Positions 13,543 through 20,815 of a stretch of 21,524 nucleotides of DNA are shown here, piece after piece. The DNA comes from Chitinophagales bacterium. Its GTDB lineage: Bacteria > Bacteroidota > Bacteroidia > Chitinophagales > Chitinophagaceae. The translations under genes and the position numbers were made by a program. Position 1 is the stretch's first letter; each line of letters begins with the position of its first letter. The stretch covers positions 1 through 21,524 of the forward strand of contig JAAFHG010000003.1 of NCBI GenBank assembly GCA_013297585.1, in the 5' to 3' direction. The notes beneath the pieces are model-generated. The model ran no database searches. It was not told the DNA's origin and worked only from the letters and a program-made list of their open reading frames with translations.

Positions 13543-14541
13543 ATGGAAACACTACAACAACAGTTTTTTAAACAAATAAAAAAACAAATAGCGCCACATG
13601 TGTCTTTAGCAGATGCTGTTGCAGATGTATTAGAGATTAGTATAGATAGCGCTTATAGACGTATAAGGGGTGATAAGCCCATTTCATTTGAAGAAACCAA
13701 ATTATTAGCAGCGCATTTTAAAGTATCGGTAGACCAATTATTACATTTAGAAACAGATTCGTTTATTTTTTCGGGAAGAATTACCAATAATTCAAACTTC
13801 AAGTTTGAGGAATGGCAGAAATCTGTATTAGTTCATTTACAAACAATTGCATCTTATAAACCCAACCATTATTATTATTTAGCCAAAGAAATCCCCTTCT
13901 TGTATTATTATATGATACCAGAAATAGCCGCTTTTAAATCCTTTTTCTTTCTAAAATCTATCTTGTTTTATGAGGATTGGAAGCTGACAAAATTTTCAAT
14001 AGAAGATAATTACTACAAACAATTCTATGAATTATGGCGTAAAATAAGTGACACCTATGCATCTATACCAGGCACAGAAATTTGGGGTATTGAAAATATT
14101 ACCAGCACTATTCATCAAATAGAATTTTATAGAGCAACGGGGGCATTAAAGTCTAAAGATGATGCGATTTGCCTTTTAGATAAACTAGATGAACTAATTA
14201 ATCATTTAGAATTACAAGCTGAGCATGGCATGAAACTTAGATTTCAGCAAAAACCGAGTAGCGACCTTCCTCAATACAATATGTATATTAATGACTTAAT
14301 TATGGGTGACAATATGCAGTTTATGGAACTAGGCGATAAGCGAATCACGTACATCAATCATAGTGTTATTAATTTCATCATGACACAAGACGAATCCTTT
14401 AACAACTATACCAAAAAGACATTCGATATTATATCTCAGAAATCAACACCAATAAGCAAAGCCAATGAAAAAGAACGCCTAATGTTTTTTAATAAACTTC
14501 GAGATAAGGTTGAGATTGCAAGAGCATCAATATTAAGGTAA
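13543..14541 (+). CDS. helix-turn-helix transcriptional regulator
   Basis: A 332-residue cytoplasmic protein with an N-terminal HTH domain at about residues 20-70: VSLADAVADVLEISIDSAYR, then RIRGDKPISFEETKLLAAHF and KVSVDQLLHLE. This is the BetR/XRE-like head common in Bacteroidota regulators, with the SxDSAYRRIRG recognition region. The remaining 260 residues are helical and rich in Tyr and Phe (HYYYLAKEIPFLYYYMIPEI) and look like a sensor or dimerisation domain with no family I can name. Target and signal are unknown. It lies divergent from the lipoprotein gene, and the palindrome at 13516-13532 sits just ahead of its start. The gene ends at a terminator that belongs to stray lon end B. Confidence 0.85.
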   Translation: METLQQQFFKQIKKQIAPHVSLADAVADVLEISIDSAYRRIRGDKPISFEETKLLAAHFKVSVDQLLHLETDSFIFSGRITNNSNFKFEEWQKSVLVHLQTIASYKPNHYYYLAKEIPFLYYYMIPEIAAFKSFFFLKSILFYEDWKLTKFSIEDNYYKQFYELWRKISDTYASIPGTEIWGIENITSTIHQIEFYRATGALKSKDDAICLLDKLDELINHLELQAEHGMKLRFQQKPSSDLPQYNMYINDLIMGDNMQFMELGDKRITYINHSVINFIMTQDESFNNYTKKTFDIISQKSTPISKANEKERLMFFNKLRDKVEIARASILR

Positions 14542-14555
14542 TAATTTGCCACACA

Positions 14556-14593
14556 AAAAAAGCTTATTACCATCACTAGTAATAGGCTTTTTT
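14556..14593. terminator. terminator after the HTH gene (from lon end B)
   Basis: AAAAAAGCTTATTAC and GTAATAGGCTTTTTT pair over an 8-nt loop with one U-G wobble and a U-run on both strands. It is nearly the same as the lon terminator at 16912-16948 and lies at the same distance from a lon-like stop codon. It was therefore probably copied with the lon end and now serves the HTH gene. Confidence 0.8.
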
Positions 14594-14610
14594 CTTAGCG
14601 TAATATCTAT

Positions 14611-14765
14611 TTACACCAATGCTAAATCTAGCACTTGCTGCATGTTTTTTACATAATGAAACGTAACACCTTTAATAAACGCACTGTCTATTTCTTCTAT
14701 GTCTTTCTGGTTTTTGCCAGCACATAATTATTTCTTTTAGGCCGGCACGTTTAGCAGCCAAAACT
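14611..14765 (-). pseudogene. lon 3'-end fragment B
   Basis: This 155-base segment matches 16967-17120, the stop and last 50 codons of lon. I count about ten substitutions and one inserted T in the TTTTT run near 14712, which shifts the frame. With the terminator the duplicated unit spans 14556-14765. The downstream half still reads to DLALV and TAA. No upstream lon sequence is present, and homology ends abruptly within GCCAAAACT. It lies between the HTH gene and the M56 peptidase gene, about 2.2 kb from the real lon end. Confidence 0.9.
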
Positions 14766-14787
14766 GCTATAAAGCAGATTTCTCACA

Positions 14788-14820
14788 TATTCGTTATTGT
14801 TATTTCTTTAAAATACCTAA
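14788..14820 (+). repeat. dispersed intergenic repeat, degraded copy 4
   Basis: TATTCGTTATTGTTATTTCT followed by TTAAAATACCTAA resembles 1311-1343 with several substitutions and one missing base. Preceding TCTCACA also matches ATCTCACTTG ahead of copy 2 at 2497. Confidence 0.45.
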
Positions 14821-14893
14821 ACTAATTGACATTCAACAACTTGTAATAAACCTGCGCCAGTAGTAAGGAAATATCTAATAACGAAGAAACACC

Positions 14894-16369
14894 TTAATGC
14901 TTGGTCGTATCTACACTGTTTGATGCTGAAAAATTCTTTTTAACGTCATATTCTTCAATTGCTTCATTTTTTCTTTTCACGGCTTCGCCTAAAGCTTTTT
15001 TTATACTACTAGCTTCAAGTGCTTCTTTACTGTTTAACTCACCCATGCCACTAAATCGAGTAGTTATTTCTGTTTGTTCAGTATCTAAAAAATAGGTTCT
15101 AAGTTCACCAAGTTTATTATCAGTAATAGTTGAACTATAACTATTAGAAGGCGACCAAACTTCTTTAGTTGAATTATTATACGTAAGCGTTATTGTTCGC
15201 CTGGTTTTTATCTTATCAAGCAATTTAGATATAATTTCAAAATAACCATCTTCATTAGTGATAGCTATTTCGCCAGTTTCTTTTAATAACACTTTTACGC
15301 CTTGTACAGGTTTACTAGTTTTATAATCAAATATTCCACCATAAATACCATAATTCCTTTCAGAAGCACTAATAACTTCTTTCTCTATTTTTTTATCAGA
15401 AATTTTAACTGGTAATGCTTTTGGAATTAACACTTCTGCACTTTTTTGAGGAACTACTTTTTGTAAATTATTAAGCGTTAGCACTTTAGGTAAAGATGTT
15501 CTGAAACTAAATAATAAAATTGCAAATAGAGGTAAGACAAATGCAAATCTAAAAATTGCTTTTTTGGGTGAGTTTTTTTTGTTCATCATAAGAATTCTTG
15601 TTTTGAGTTTTAAAAAATTAAATGGTGTTGTTAATGAAAATCTTGGCTGTATGGTACTTTTTAGTAAATGATATTGATAATGCTTTTTATCTTCAATTAC
15701 AGATAAAACCTTTGCATCGGCTATATATTCTAGATTCTGTTTTACACTCTTCTTTAAAATCCATACAACAGGATTAAAACAATTACATACTGCTACCAGT
15801 TCTATAAGCAAAATATCAAACACATGAAATTGTTTTACATGCACCATTTCGTGTATCAGAATTTCATTTGTTTCTTCCTTAGTATGTAGCTCGGGGTTAA
15901 TAAAAATGCTTTTTCCAAATGAAAACGGAGCAATTATTTTATCAGTTTTATAAACGGGATTGTTGTTTATACGAGAAATTGATGCATTCCTTTTTAGGAC
16001 ATAAATTGATTTGATTTGCAATAAAATTCTTGATATCAGAATTGCAACTGCCACAAAATACAGAATAGTAAATATAGATACGTAGTTAAATCCTTCGGTT
16101 AGCAAACTTGGTTTATAACTAATTACATAAATCTGAGTAATTGTTACAGCTGGTATGTCTTTTATAAGCATTGGCAGCTTAGCCGTATCATTATTAAAAT
16201 AATAACCAACATTAATAAATGGAATTATTAGGCACAGTAGTAAACTAAAAATAAAATAAAACCTATTCTCTACATACAGCGTTAACCTTCTTAAAACAAG
16301 GAAATAGAATAGAAATACTAAAACTAATGATATATTAAATTTTAGGAAATAGTCAAAAATTGTTTCCAT
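14894..16369 (-). CDS. BlaR1/MecR1-type M56 family peptidase
   Basis: A 491-residue membrane metallopeptidase. ATG 16369 (METIFDYFLKFNISLVLVFL) is chosen since relatives start this way; a longer reading from a TTG at 16393 would overlap the upstream gene. About three to four transmembrane segments come first. The zinc site HEMVH follows at residues 173-177, in ILIHEMVHVKQFH, with a later acidic ligand candidate in EYIADAKVL. Another membrane segment occurs near FRFAFVLPLFAILLF. The periplasmic tail carries a carboxypeptidase-regulatory-like fold (GIFDYKTSKPVQGVKVLL, NEDGYFEI) instead of a penicillin-binding sensor. In the BlaR1 paradigm such a peptidase senses an envelope signal and leads to BlaI cleavage. 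Here the inducer is unknown. It follows the BlaI-type gene by 7 nt, forming a two-gene operon. Confidence 0.9.
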   Translation of the reverse strand: METIFDYFLKFNISLVLVFLFYFLVLRRLTLYVENRFYFIFSLLLCLIIPFINVGYYFNNDTAKLPMLIKDIPAVTITQIYVISYKPSLLTEGFNYVSIFTILYFVAVAILISRILLQIKSIYVLKRNASISRINNNPVYKTDKIIAPFSFGKSIFINPELHTKEETNEILIHEMVHVKQFHVFDILLIELVAVCNCFNPVVWILKKSVKQNLEYIADAKVLSVIEDKKHYQYHLLKSTIQPRFSLTTPFNFLKLKTRILMMNKKNSPKKAIFRFAFVLPLFAILLFSFRTSLPKVLTLNNLQKVVPQKSAEVLIPKALPVKISDKKIEKEVISASERNYGIYGGIFDYKTSKPVQGVKVLLKETGEIAITNEDGYFEIISKLLDKIKTRRTITLTYNNSTKEVWSPSNSYSSTITDNKLGELRTYFLDTEQTEITTRFSGMGELNSKEALEASSIKKALGEAVKRKNEAIEEYDVKKNFSASNSVDTTKH

Positions 16370-16376
16370 TACGCTT

Positions 16377-16736
16377 TTATTTTTTTGATTCAATCATTGA
16401 AATAATTTCTTTCAACTCTTTTGGGGAAATATCTTCCTCAGCGGCAAAAAACGCTACCATATCTTTATAAGAGTTGCCGAAAAAGTCCTTCACAATATTT
16501 CCAACAAACTTTTTCTTATACGATTCTTCGCTTACTACAGGCTTGTACAAATAATTATTACCAAAAAGCTGGCTTTGTATATATCCTTTTTTTTCTAAAT
16601 TTTTAATAGTACTAGCAACAGTAGTATAAGGTGGTTTGGGCTCTTTTAGCTGGCTAATAAAGTTTTTAATATTTCCCTCTTTAAATAGCCAAATAGCCTT
16701 CATAATTTCTTCTTCCTGCAATGTCAACTTTTCCAT
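16377..16736 (-). CDS. BlaI/MecI/CopY family transcriptional repressor
   Basis: A 119-residue winged-helix repressor. The N-terminal part MEKLTLQEEEIMKAIWLFKE, then PPYTTVASTIKNLEKKGYIQ with a beta wing (LFGNNYLYKPVVS), is the classic BlaI DNA-binding domain. The C-terminal helices (FVGNIVKDFFGNSYKDMVAF and SPKELKEIISMIE) form the dimerisation part, where partner peptidases cut in studied systems. It is 7 nt upstream of the M56 peptidase gene, the canonical repressor-sensor pair. Two TACGA-n5-TCGTA palindromes directly before its start are likely its operators, implying autoregulation. No beta-lactamase gene is nearby, so the regulated target beyond its own operon is unknown. Confidence 0.93.
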   Translation of the reverse strand: MEKLTLQEEEIMKAIWLFKEGNIKNFISQLKEPKPPYTTVASTIKNLEKKGYIQSQLFGNNYLYKPVVSEESYKKKFVGNIVKDFFGNSYKDMVAFFAAEEDISPKELKEIISMIESKK

Positions 16737-16737
16737 C

Positions 16738-16771
16738 TACGAATTTTTCGTAAACCTACGATTATTTCGTA
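16738..16771 (-). promoter_or_regulatory. twin BlaI-type operators
   Basis: Two palindromes lie next to each other: TACGAA-TTT-TTCGTA at 16738-16752 and TACGA-TTATT-TCGTA at 16757-16771, 19 bp centre to centre. They begin one base before the repressor's ATG. Their form is like known BlaI/MecI dyads (TACA/TGTA), with CG replacing CA. They fit a repressor dimer binding twice and blocking its own operon. Confidence 0.7.
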
Positions 16772-16911
16772 AATGACCAAATATTTTTTTTATTCCTACA
16801 TTAAGTCAATGTATTTAAATGTTCGCCTACAACAAAACTTATCTAAGGCTTATAGTATTTGGAACAAGAGGGTATTGCTTTATAATCAGATAGCACTGTA
16901 TGTTAAGCACT

Positions 16912-16948
16912 AAAAAAGCCCATTACCATCGCTAGTAATAGGCTTTTT
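16912..16948 (-). terminator. lon terminator
   Basis: AAAAAAGCCCATTAC and GTAATAGGCTTTTT pair over an 8-nt loop. The single C-A mismatch on the + strand becomes a U-G wobble on the lon strand, followed by a U-run. It lies about 20 bp after the lon stop. The stray lon ends A and B both carry versions of it. Confidence 0.85.
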
Positions 16949-16966
16949 GCGCTGCGTTATATCTAT

Positions 16967-19369
16967 TTATACCAAGGCTAAATCTAGCACTTGCTGCATG
17001 TTTTTTACATAATGAAACGTAACACCTTTAATAAACGCACTGTCTATTTCCTCTACGTCTTTCTGGTTTTGCCAGCACATAATAATCTCTTTTAAGCCAG
17101 CACGTTTGGCAGCCAATACTTTTTCTTTAATACCGCCTACTGGCAATACTTGGCCACGTAGGGTGATTTCACCCGTCATGGCTAGGTAAGGTTTCACTTT
17201 ACGGCCAGTAAATGCAGAGGCCAAAGAGGTAAGCATAGTAATACCTGCACTTGGGCCATCCTTTGGTGTAGCACCTTCTGGCACATGCACATGAATGGTT
17301 TTCTTACCAAAATCTTCTACATCTATACCATATTTTTTTGCGTTGGCTTGCAAAAGGGTAAGCGCAGTAATGGCACTTTCTTTCATTACATTACCAAGGT
17401 TACCAGTTAGTTTCAACTCGCCTTTTCCACCATCACTAAGTACAGTTTCTATAAATAAAATATCACCACCAACGTATGTCCAAGCCAAGCCTACCACTAC
17501 ACCTGGCATGTTTACGGTTTTGTAGATATCGTTACTATATCTGGCAGAACCTAAAATGGTTACCACATCATCGGCAGTAACGGGGCTTTTAACTTTTTCG
17601 TTTAGTACCAATTCTTTGGCTTGGTAGCGCATAATGCTGGCCAATTGCCTATCTAGTTCACGTACACCACTTTCTCTGGTGTAGCTTTCTATTATTTTCT
17701 CTAGCACTTTGTCGGCTAGTTTTAGGTTTACTTTACCCAAACCATGCGCATCTTTTTGCTTAGGTACTAAGTGTCTTTTAGCAATTTCTACCTTTTCTTC
17801 TACAGCATAGCCGCTTAGGTCTATAATTTCTAAACGGTCACGCAAGGCAGGTTGTATGTTTTGCAAATTATTGGCGGTAGCAATAAATAGCACTTTACTT
17901 AAATCGTACTCAAGTTCTAGGTAGTTATCGTAAAAAGTATTGTTTTGTTCTGGGTCTAGCACTTCTAGCAATGCAGATGACGGGTCGCCTCTGTGGTCGT
18001 TACCAATTTTATCTATTTCATCTAAAATCATTACCGGGTTGCTGGTTTTTGTTTTGCGAATGTTCTGCAAAATTCTACCAGGCATCGCACCTATATAGGT
18101 TTTACGGTGACCACGAATTTCGCTTTCATCGTGCAAGCCACCCAAGCTTACGCGTACATATTTTCGCCCTACAGCATGTGCAATGCTTTTACCCAACGAT
18201 GTTTTACCAATACCTGGCGGGCCTACAAAGCATAAAATCGGGCTTTTCATATCGCCTTTTAGCTTTAATACTGCCAAATATTCTAGTATGCGATTTTTAA
18301 TTTTTTGCATACCATAATGGTCTGTATCCAATACGTTTTTGGCATTTTTAAGGTCGTAATTATCATCGGTATAATCTTCCCAAGGTAAATCCAACATTAA
18401 ATCTAAGTGGTTGTACACAATAGAATAATCTGGCGTTGATGGGTGCATTCTTTCCAACTTTTGAACGTTGGTGTTAAACAAGTTTTTTGCAGCTTCTGGC
18501 CATTTTTTGGCTTCAGCTTTCTTCTTCATGTCGGCAACTTCACGCTCGTTGCTGTCGCCACCAAGCTCGTCTTTAATGCTTTTTAGTTGCTGTTGCAAAA
18601 AGTAGTCACGCTGTTGCTTGTCTATTTCTACACGGGCTTTATTGGTTACTTTGTCTTTTAGTTCGGCAAATTGTAGCTCACGTTGTAGTAAGTGCACCAA
18701 TTTTTCTGCACGCTCTGTTATGTCGTGCATCTCAAGCAGGGTTTGCTTTTCGTTGATATCTGCGTTAAGGTTACTACTAACAAAATTGATTAAAAAGCTA
18801 GCACTTTCTATATTTTTAAGAATAATACCTGCTTCGGTAGGCATATTTGGCGATAGCTGAATAATTTGCGAAGCCAAATCTTTAATGCTACTTAAGTACG
18901 CTTCAAAATTTTCGGTGTCAGGCTTTTCATCATCCACTAGTAATTTAATGCTCCCTTTAAAAAAAGGATCATCGCTCAATATTTCTACCAGTTCAAAACG
19001 CTTTTTACCTTGAATGATAATAGTAGTGCCGCCATCGGGCATTTTTATGAGCTTAATAATTTTTGCAACTGTACCAATGGTGCATAAATCTTTAGCCTCA
19101 GGATCTTCTATATTGGTATCTTTTTGAGAAATAACACCAATTAATTTATCACCTTTATAAGCTTCGTTTACAGCTTTTATACTCTTGTCTCTACCCACAG
19201 TTATTGGCAGTACTACGCCTGGAAATAACACAGTATTTCGTAACGGTAGTATTGGCAGTTCATCTGGAATTACGAGATTTTTATCTTCTATATCATTCTC
19301 GTTTATAGGAATTATGGGCATGAAATCCGATTCATCTTCACCCGCAAAAAAGCGCTTGTTTCTAGTCAT
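16967..19369 (-). CDS. lon: endopeptidase La (ATP-dependent protease Lon)
   Basis: An 800-residue cytoplasmic AAA+ serine protease that degrades misfolded and regulatory proteins. The start is ATG 19369 (MTRNKRFFAGEDESDFMPII); the codon two residues earlier is a TTG and less likely. The N-terminal substrate domain begins near ELPILPLRNTVLFPG. A coiled-coil stretch follows (DKQQRDYFLQQQLKSIKDEL), then Walker A GPPGIGKTS at residues 383-391 and Walker B VMILDEIDKIG. The protease domain has catalytic Ser707 in PKDGPSAGITM and Lys748 in GGIKEKVLAAK. Length and all motifs are intact. It appears monocistronic, ending at 16912-16948. Its last 34-50 codons plus terminator exist as two extra fragments elsewhere in the window. 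Confidence 0.98.
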   Translation of the reverse strand: MTRNKRFFAGEDESDFMPIIPINENDIEDKNLVIPDELPILPLRNTVLFPGVVLPITVGRDKSIKAVNEAYKGDKLIGVISQKDTNIEDPEAKDLCTIGTVAKIIKLIKMPDGGTTIIIQGKKRFELVEILSDDPFFKGSIKLLVDDEKPDTENFEAYLSSIKDLASQIIQLSPNMPTEAGIILKNIESASFLINFVSSNLNADINEKQTLLEMHDITERAEKLVHLLQRELQFAELKDKVTNKARVEIDKQQRDYFLQQQLKSIKDELGGDSNEREVADMKKKAEAKKWPEAAKNLFNTNVQKLERMHPSTPDYSIVYNHLDLMLDLPWEDYTDDNYDLKNAKNVLDTDHYGMQKIKNRILEYLAVLKLKGDMKSPILCFVGPPGIGKTSLGKSIAHAVGRKYVRVSLGGLHDESEIRGHRKTYIGAMPGRILQNIRKTKTSNPVMILDEIDKIGNDHRGDPSSALLEVLDPEQNNTFYDNYLELEYDLSKVLFIATANNLQNIQPALRDRLEIIDLSGYAVEEKVEIAKRHLVPKQKDAHGLGKVNLKLADKVLEKIIESYTRESGVRELDRQLASIMRYQAKELVLNEKVKSPVTADDVVTILGSARYSNDIYKTVNMPGVVVGLAWTYVGGDILFIETVLSDGGKGELKLTGNLGNVMKESAITALTLLQANAKKYGIDVEDFGKKTIHVHVPEGATPKDGPSAGITMLTSLASAFTGRKVKPYLAMTGEITLRGQVLPVGGIKEKVLAAKRAGLKEIIMCWQNQKDVEEIDSAFIKGVTFHYVKNMQQVLDLALV

Positions 19370-19651
19370 GTTCAATTATGTTGCAAAATACGGCTGGTCA
19401 AGTTGTCACACTACAACAGTATTATTATAAAAAAATTAAGAGTGCTAGGTAAAACAATATTAGTGCCACTGCAATATTATGTGTAACCGTGGTACAAAAT
19501 GGCGTAAAAGATAGTAAAGCAGATGACACCGATTGGGATAGATAAAAGCAGATTATTTTATATTCAAAATCGCAGATCCTACAGTAATTAAAATCATAAT
19601 AAATCTCACTTTGCTTATTTTAATCAGCGGTTATAATTTTATAGGTAAAAT
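19370..19651. other. gene-free DNA upstream of lon
   Basis: A region of 282 bp upstream of lon and downstream of the porin-family gene. It should hold the lon promoter, but no convincing -7/-33 pair or heat-shock-type inverted repeat was recognised. No reading frame or RNA gene is seen. Confidence 0.4.
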
Positions 19652-19680
19652 AAAGGCACCCCGTTTTACGAGGTGCCTTT
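19652..19680 (-). terminator. terminator of the porin-family gene
   Basis: AAAGGCACC at 19652-19660 and GGTGCCTTT at 19672-19680 form a perfect 9-bp stem with an 11-nt loop, about 25 bp after the stop at 19706. On the - strand it is followed by a U-rich stretch. Confidence 0.8.
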
Positions 19681-19705
19681 CTATAGAAAACCTGAAATGT
19701 AAAAC

Positions 19706-20287
19706 CTATAATTTAAAGCCTAAGCCTAGTTGCAACTGTTGGCTTTTCCATTTTTCTTGACTGCTTACGTCGTTTATATTAGTTAAACCCACATTGTATC
19801 TACCATAAACACGCAATACTTTAAAGTTTAATTGTACACCACCTACCATAGAGAAGTCGCCACTTTTAAAAGCTTGCTGACCATTTTGCAGCAATGTATT
19901 GTCTTTATTAAGCAATATTGCAAATTGTGGCCCTAGATTTAGTGTTACAAGTTTACCCACATTGTAACGAAGCAAAATAGGAATTGACAAATAATTTAAT
20001 GTATAATCTTTATTTGACACTAAATTAGTACCAACAGCAGCTAAGCCACTAGCGGCTTTACTGGTAGTTTGACCAAACAAAACCTCTGGCTGAATACCAA
20101 ATTTTTTATTAAAATCTGCCTCAAAAAATACACCTGCTTGGTAAGACAGCTTGTACCCATCTTCAAAAGATTGACCATCTATTTTAGTACCATTGGCACC
20201 TAATTTAATACCTGCTCTAAAGCCTTGAGCTTGAGATGTAACTACAATTAATAAAACTGCTAGCGTTGAAACGATTACTTTTTTCAT
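19706..20287 (-). CDS. porin-family outer-membrane beta-barrel protein
   Basis: A 193-residue outer-membrane protein. ATG 20287 is chosen because it begins a normal signal peptide (MKKVIVSTLAVLLIVVTSQA, cleavage before QGFRAG); upstream in-frame codons to 20329 add 14 unlikely residues. The mature protein has the alternating beta-strand pattern of the porin-family/OMP_b-brl group: FRAGIKLGANGTKI, LSYQAGVFFEADFNKKFGIQ, PEVLFGQT, LNYLSIPILLRYNVGK with LVTLNLGPQFAILL, VYGRYNVGLTNI and the closing LQLGLGFKL. An eight-stranded barrel is expected. The single gene has its own terminator, and its exact function is unknown. Confidence 0.9.
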   Translation of the reverse strand: MKKVIVSTLAVLLIVVTSQAQGFRAGIKLGANGTKIDGQSFEDGYKLSYQAGVFFEADFNKKFGIQPEVLFGQTTSKAASGLAAVGTNLVSNKDYTLNYLSIPILLRYNVGKLVTLNLGPQFAILLNKDNTLLQNGQQAFKSGDFSMVGGVQLNFKVLRVYGRYNVGLTNINDVSSQEKWKSQQLQLGLGFKL

Positions 20288-20417
20288 GTGTTTGTTAATT
20301 TTAGAGAACATTTTCAATGATTGTGCCAAAATACCAAAACAAAATATAAAAGTGCTTTGTATTAGTAAGAAATATTAAGAACTAAATACGCTATTTGGCT
20401 TTACTAAGATTGACATT

Positions 20418-20696
20418 ATGGCAACAACCTTAACAATTATAGATACAGACCGCATTATAGAAATGGCTTGGGAAGACCGTACACCTTTTGAAGCGATTGA
20501 GTTTCAATTTGGGCTAAGCGAAAAAGAGGTAATAGCATTAATGCGTACCAATAGCAAACCAAGTAGTTTTAAAATGTGGCGTAAACGCATGAAAGGTAGA
20601 ACCACCAAGCATAGTAGCCTAAGAGTTGATGGTATTGACCGTTTTAAATGCACCATGCAAAGGGCTGTGAGTATGAATAAAATAAGTAAGCGATAG
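20418..20696 (+). CDS. DUF2805 / TIGR03643 family protein
   Basis: A 92-residue basic cytoplasmic protein that matches the TIGR03643/DUF2805 pattern well. It has DTDRIIEMAWEDRTPFEAIE, FQFGLSEKEVIALMR and SSFKMWRKRMKGRTTKH, ending in a basic tail. The EKEVIALMR and KMWRKR segments give it a helix-turn-helix-like look and the charge suits nucleic-acid binding, but no function is established to my knowledge. It lies between the divergent porin-family gene and the convergent metallophosphoesterase gene, alone on its strand. After the stop comes a purine-rich stretch (20697-20760) with repeated GTGA/AGTGAA words. It resembles low-complexity intergenic text rather than a gene. Confidence 0.9.
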   Translation: MATTLTIIDTDRIIEMAWEDRTPFEAIEFQFGLSEKEVIALMRTNSKPSSFKMWRKRMKGRTTKHSSLRVDGIDRFKCTMQRAVSMNKISKR

Positions 20697-20815
20697 CGAA
20701 AAAGTGAGCAGTGATTAGGCAGTAGCGAGAAGTGAATGGTGAAAAGTCAAAAGTGAAAGTATAAAATCAGCAATTTAACTTAATTAGTCTACAATTACTC
20801 ACTATTGACCATTAA

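Noticed and set aside
16370..16393. Longer N-terminus of the M56 peptidase from TTG 16393
   Set aside because: It would overlap the repressor gene by 17 nt; METIFDYFLKF from ATG 16369 matches how relatives begin.
17295..18860. Several + strand open frames inside lon
   Set aside because: They are antisense shadows of the strongly conserved lon gene with no recognisable protein pattern.
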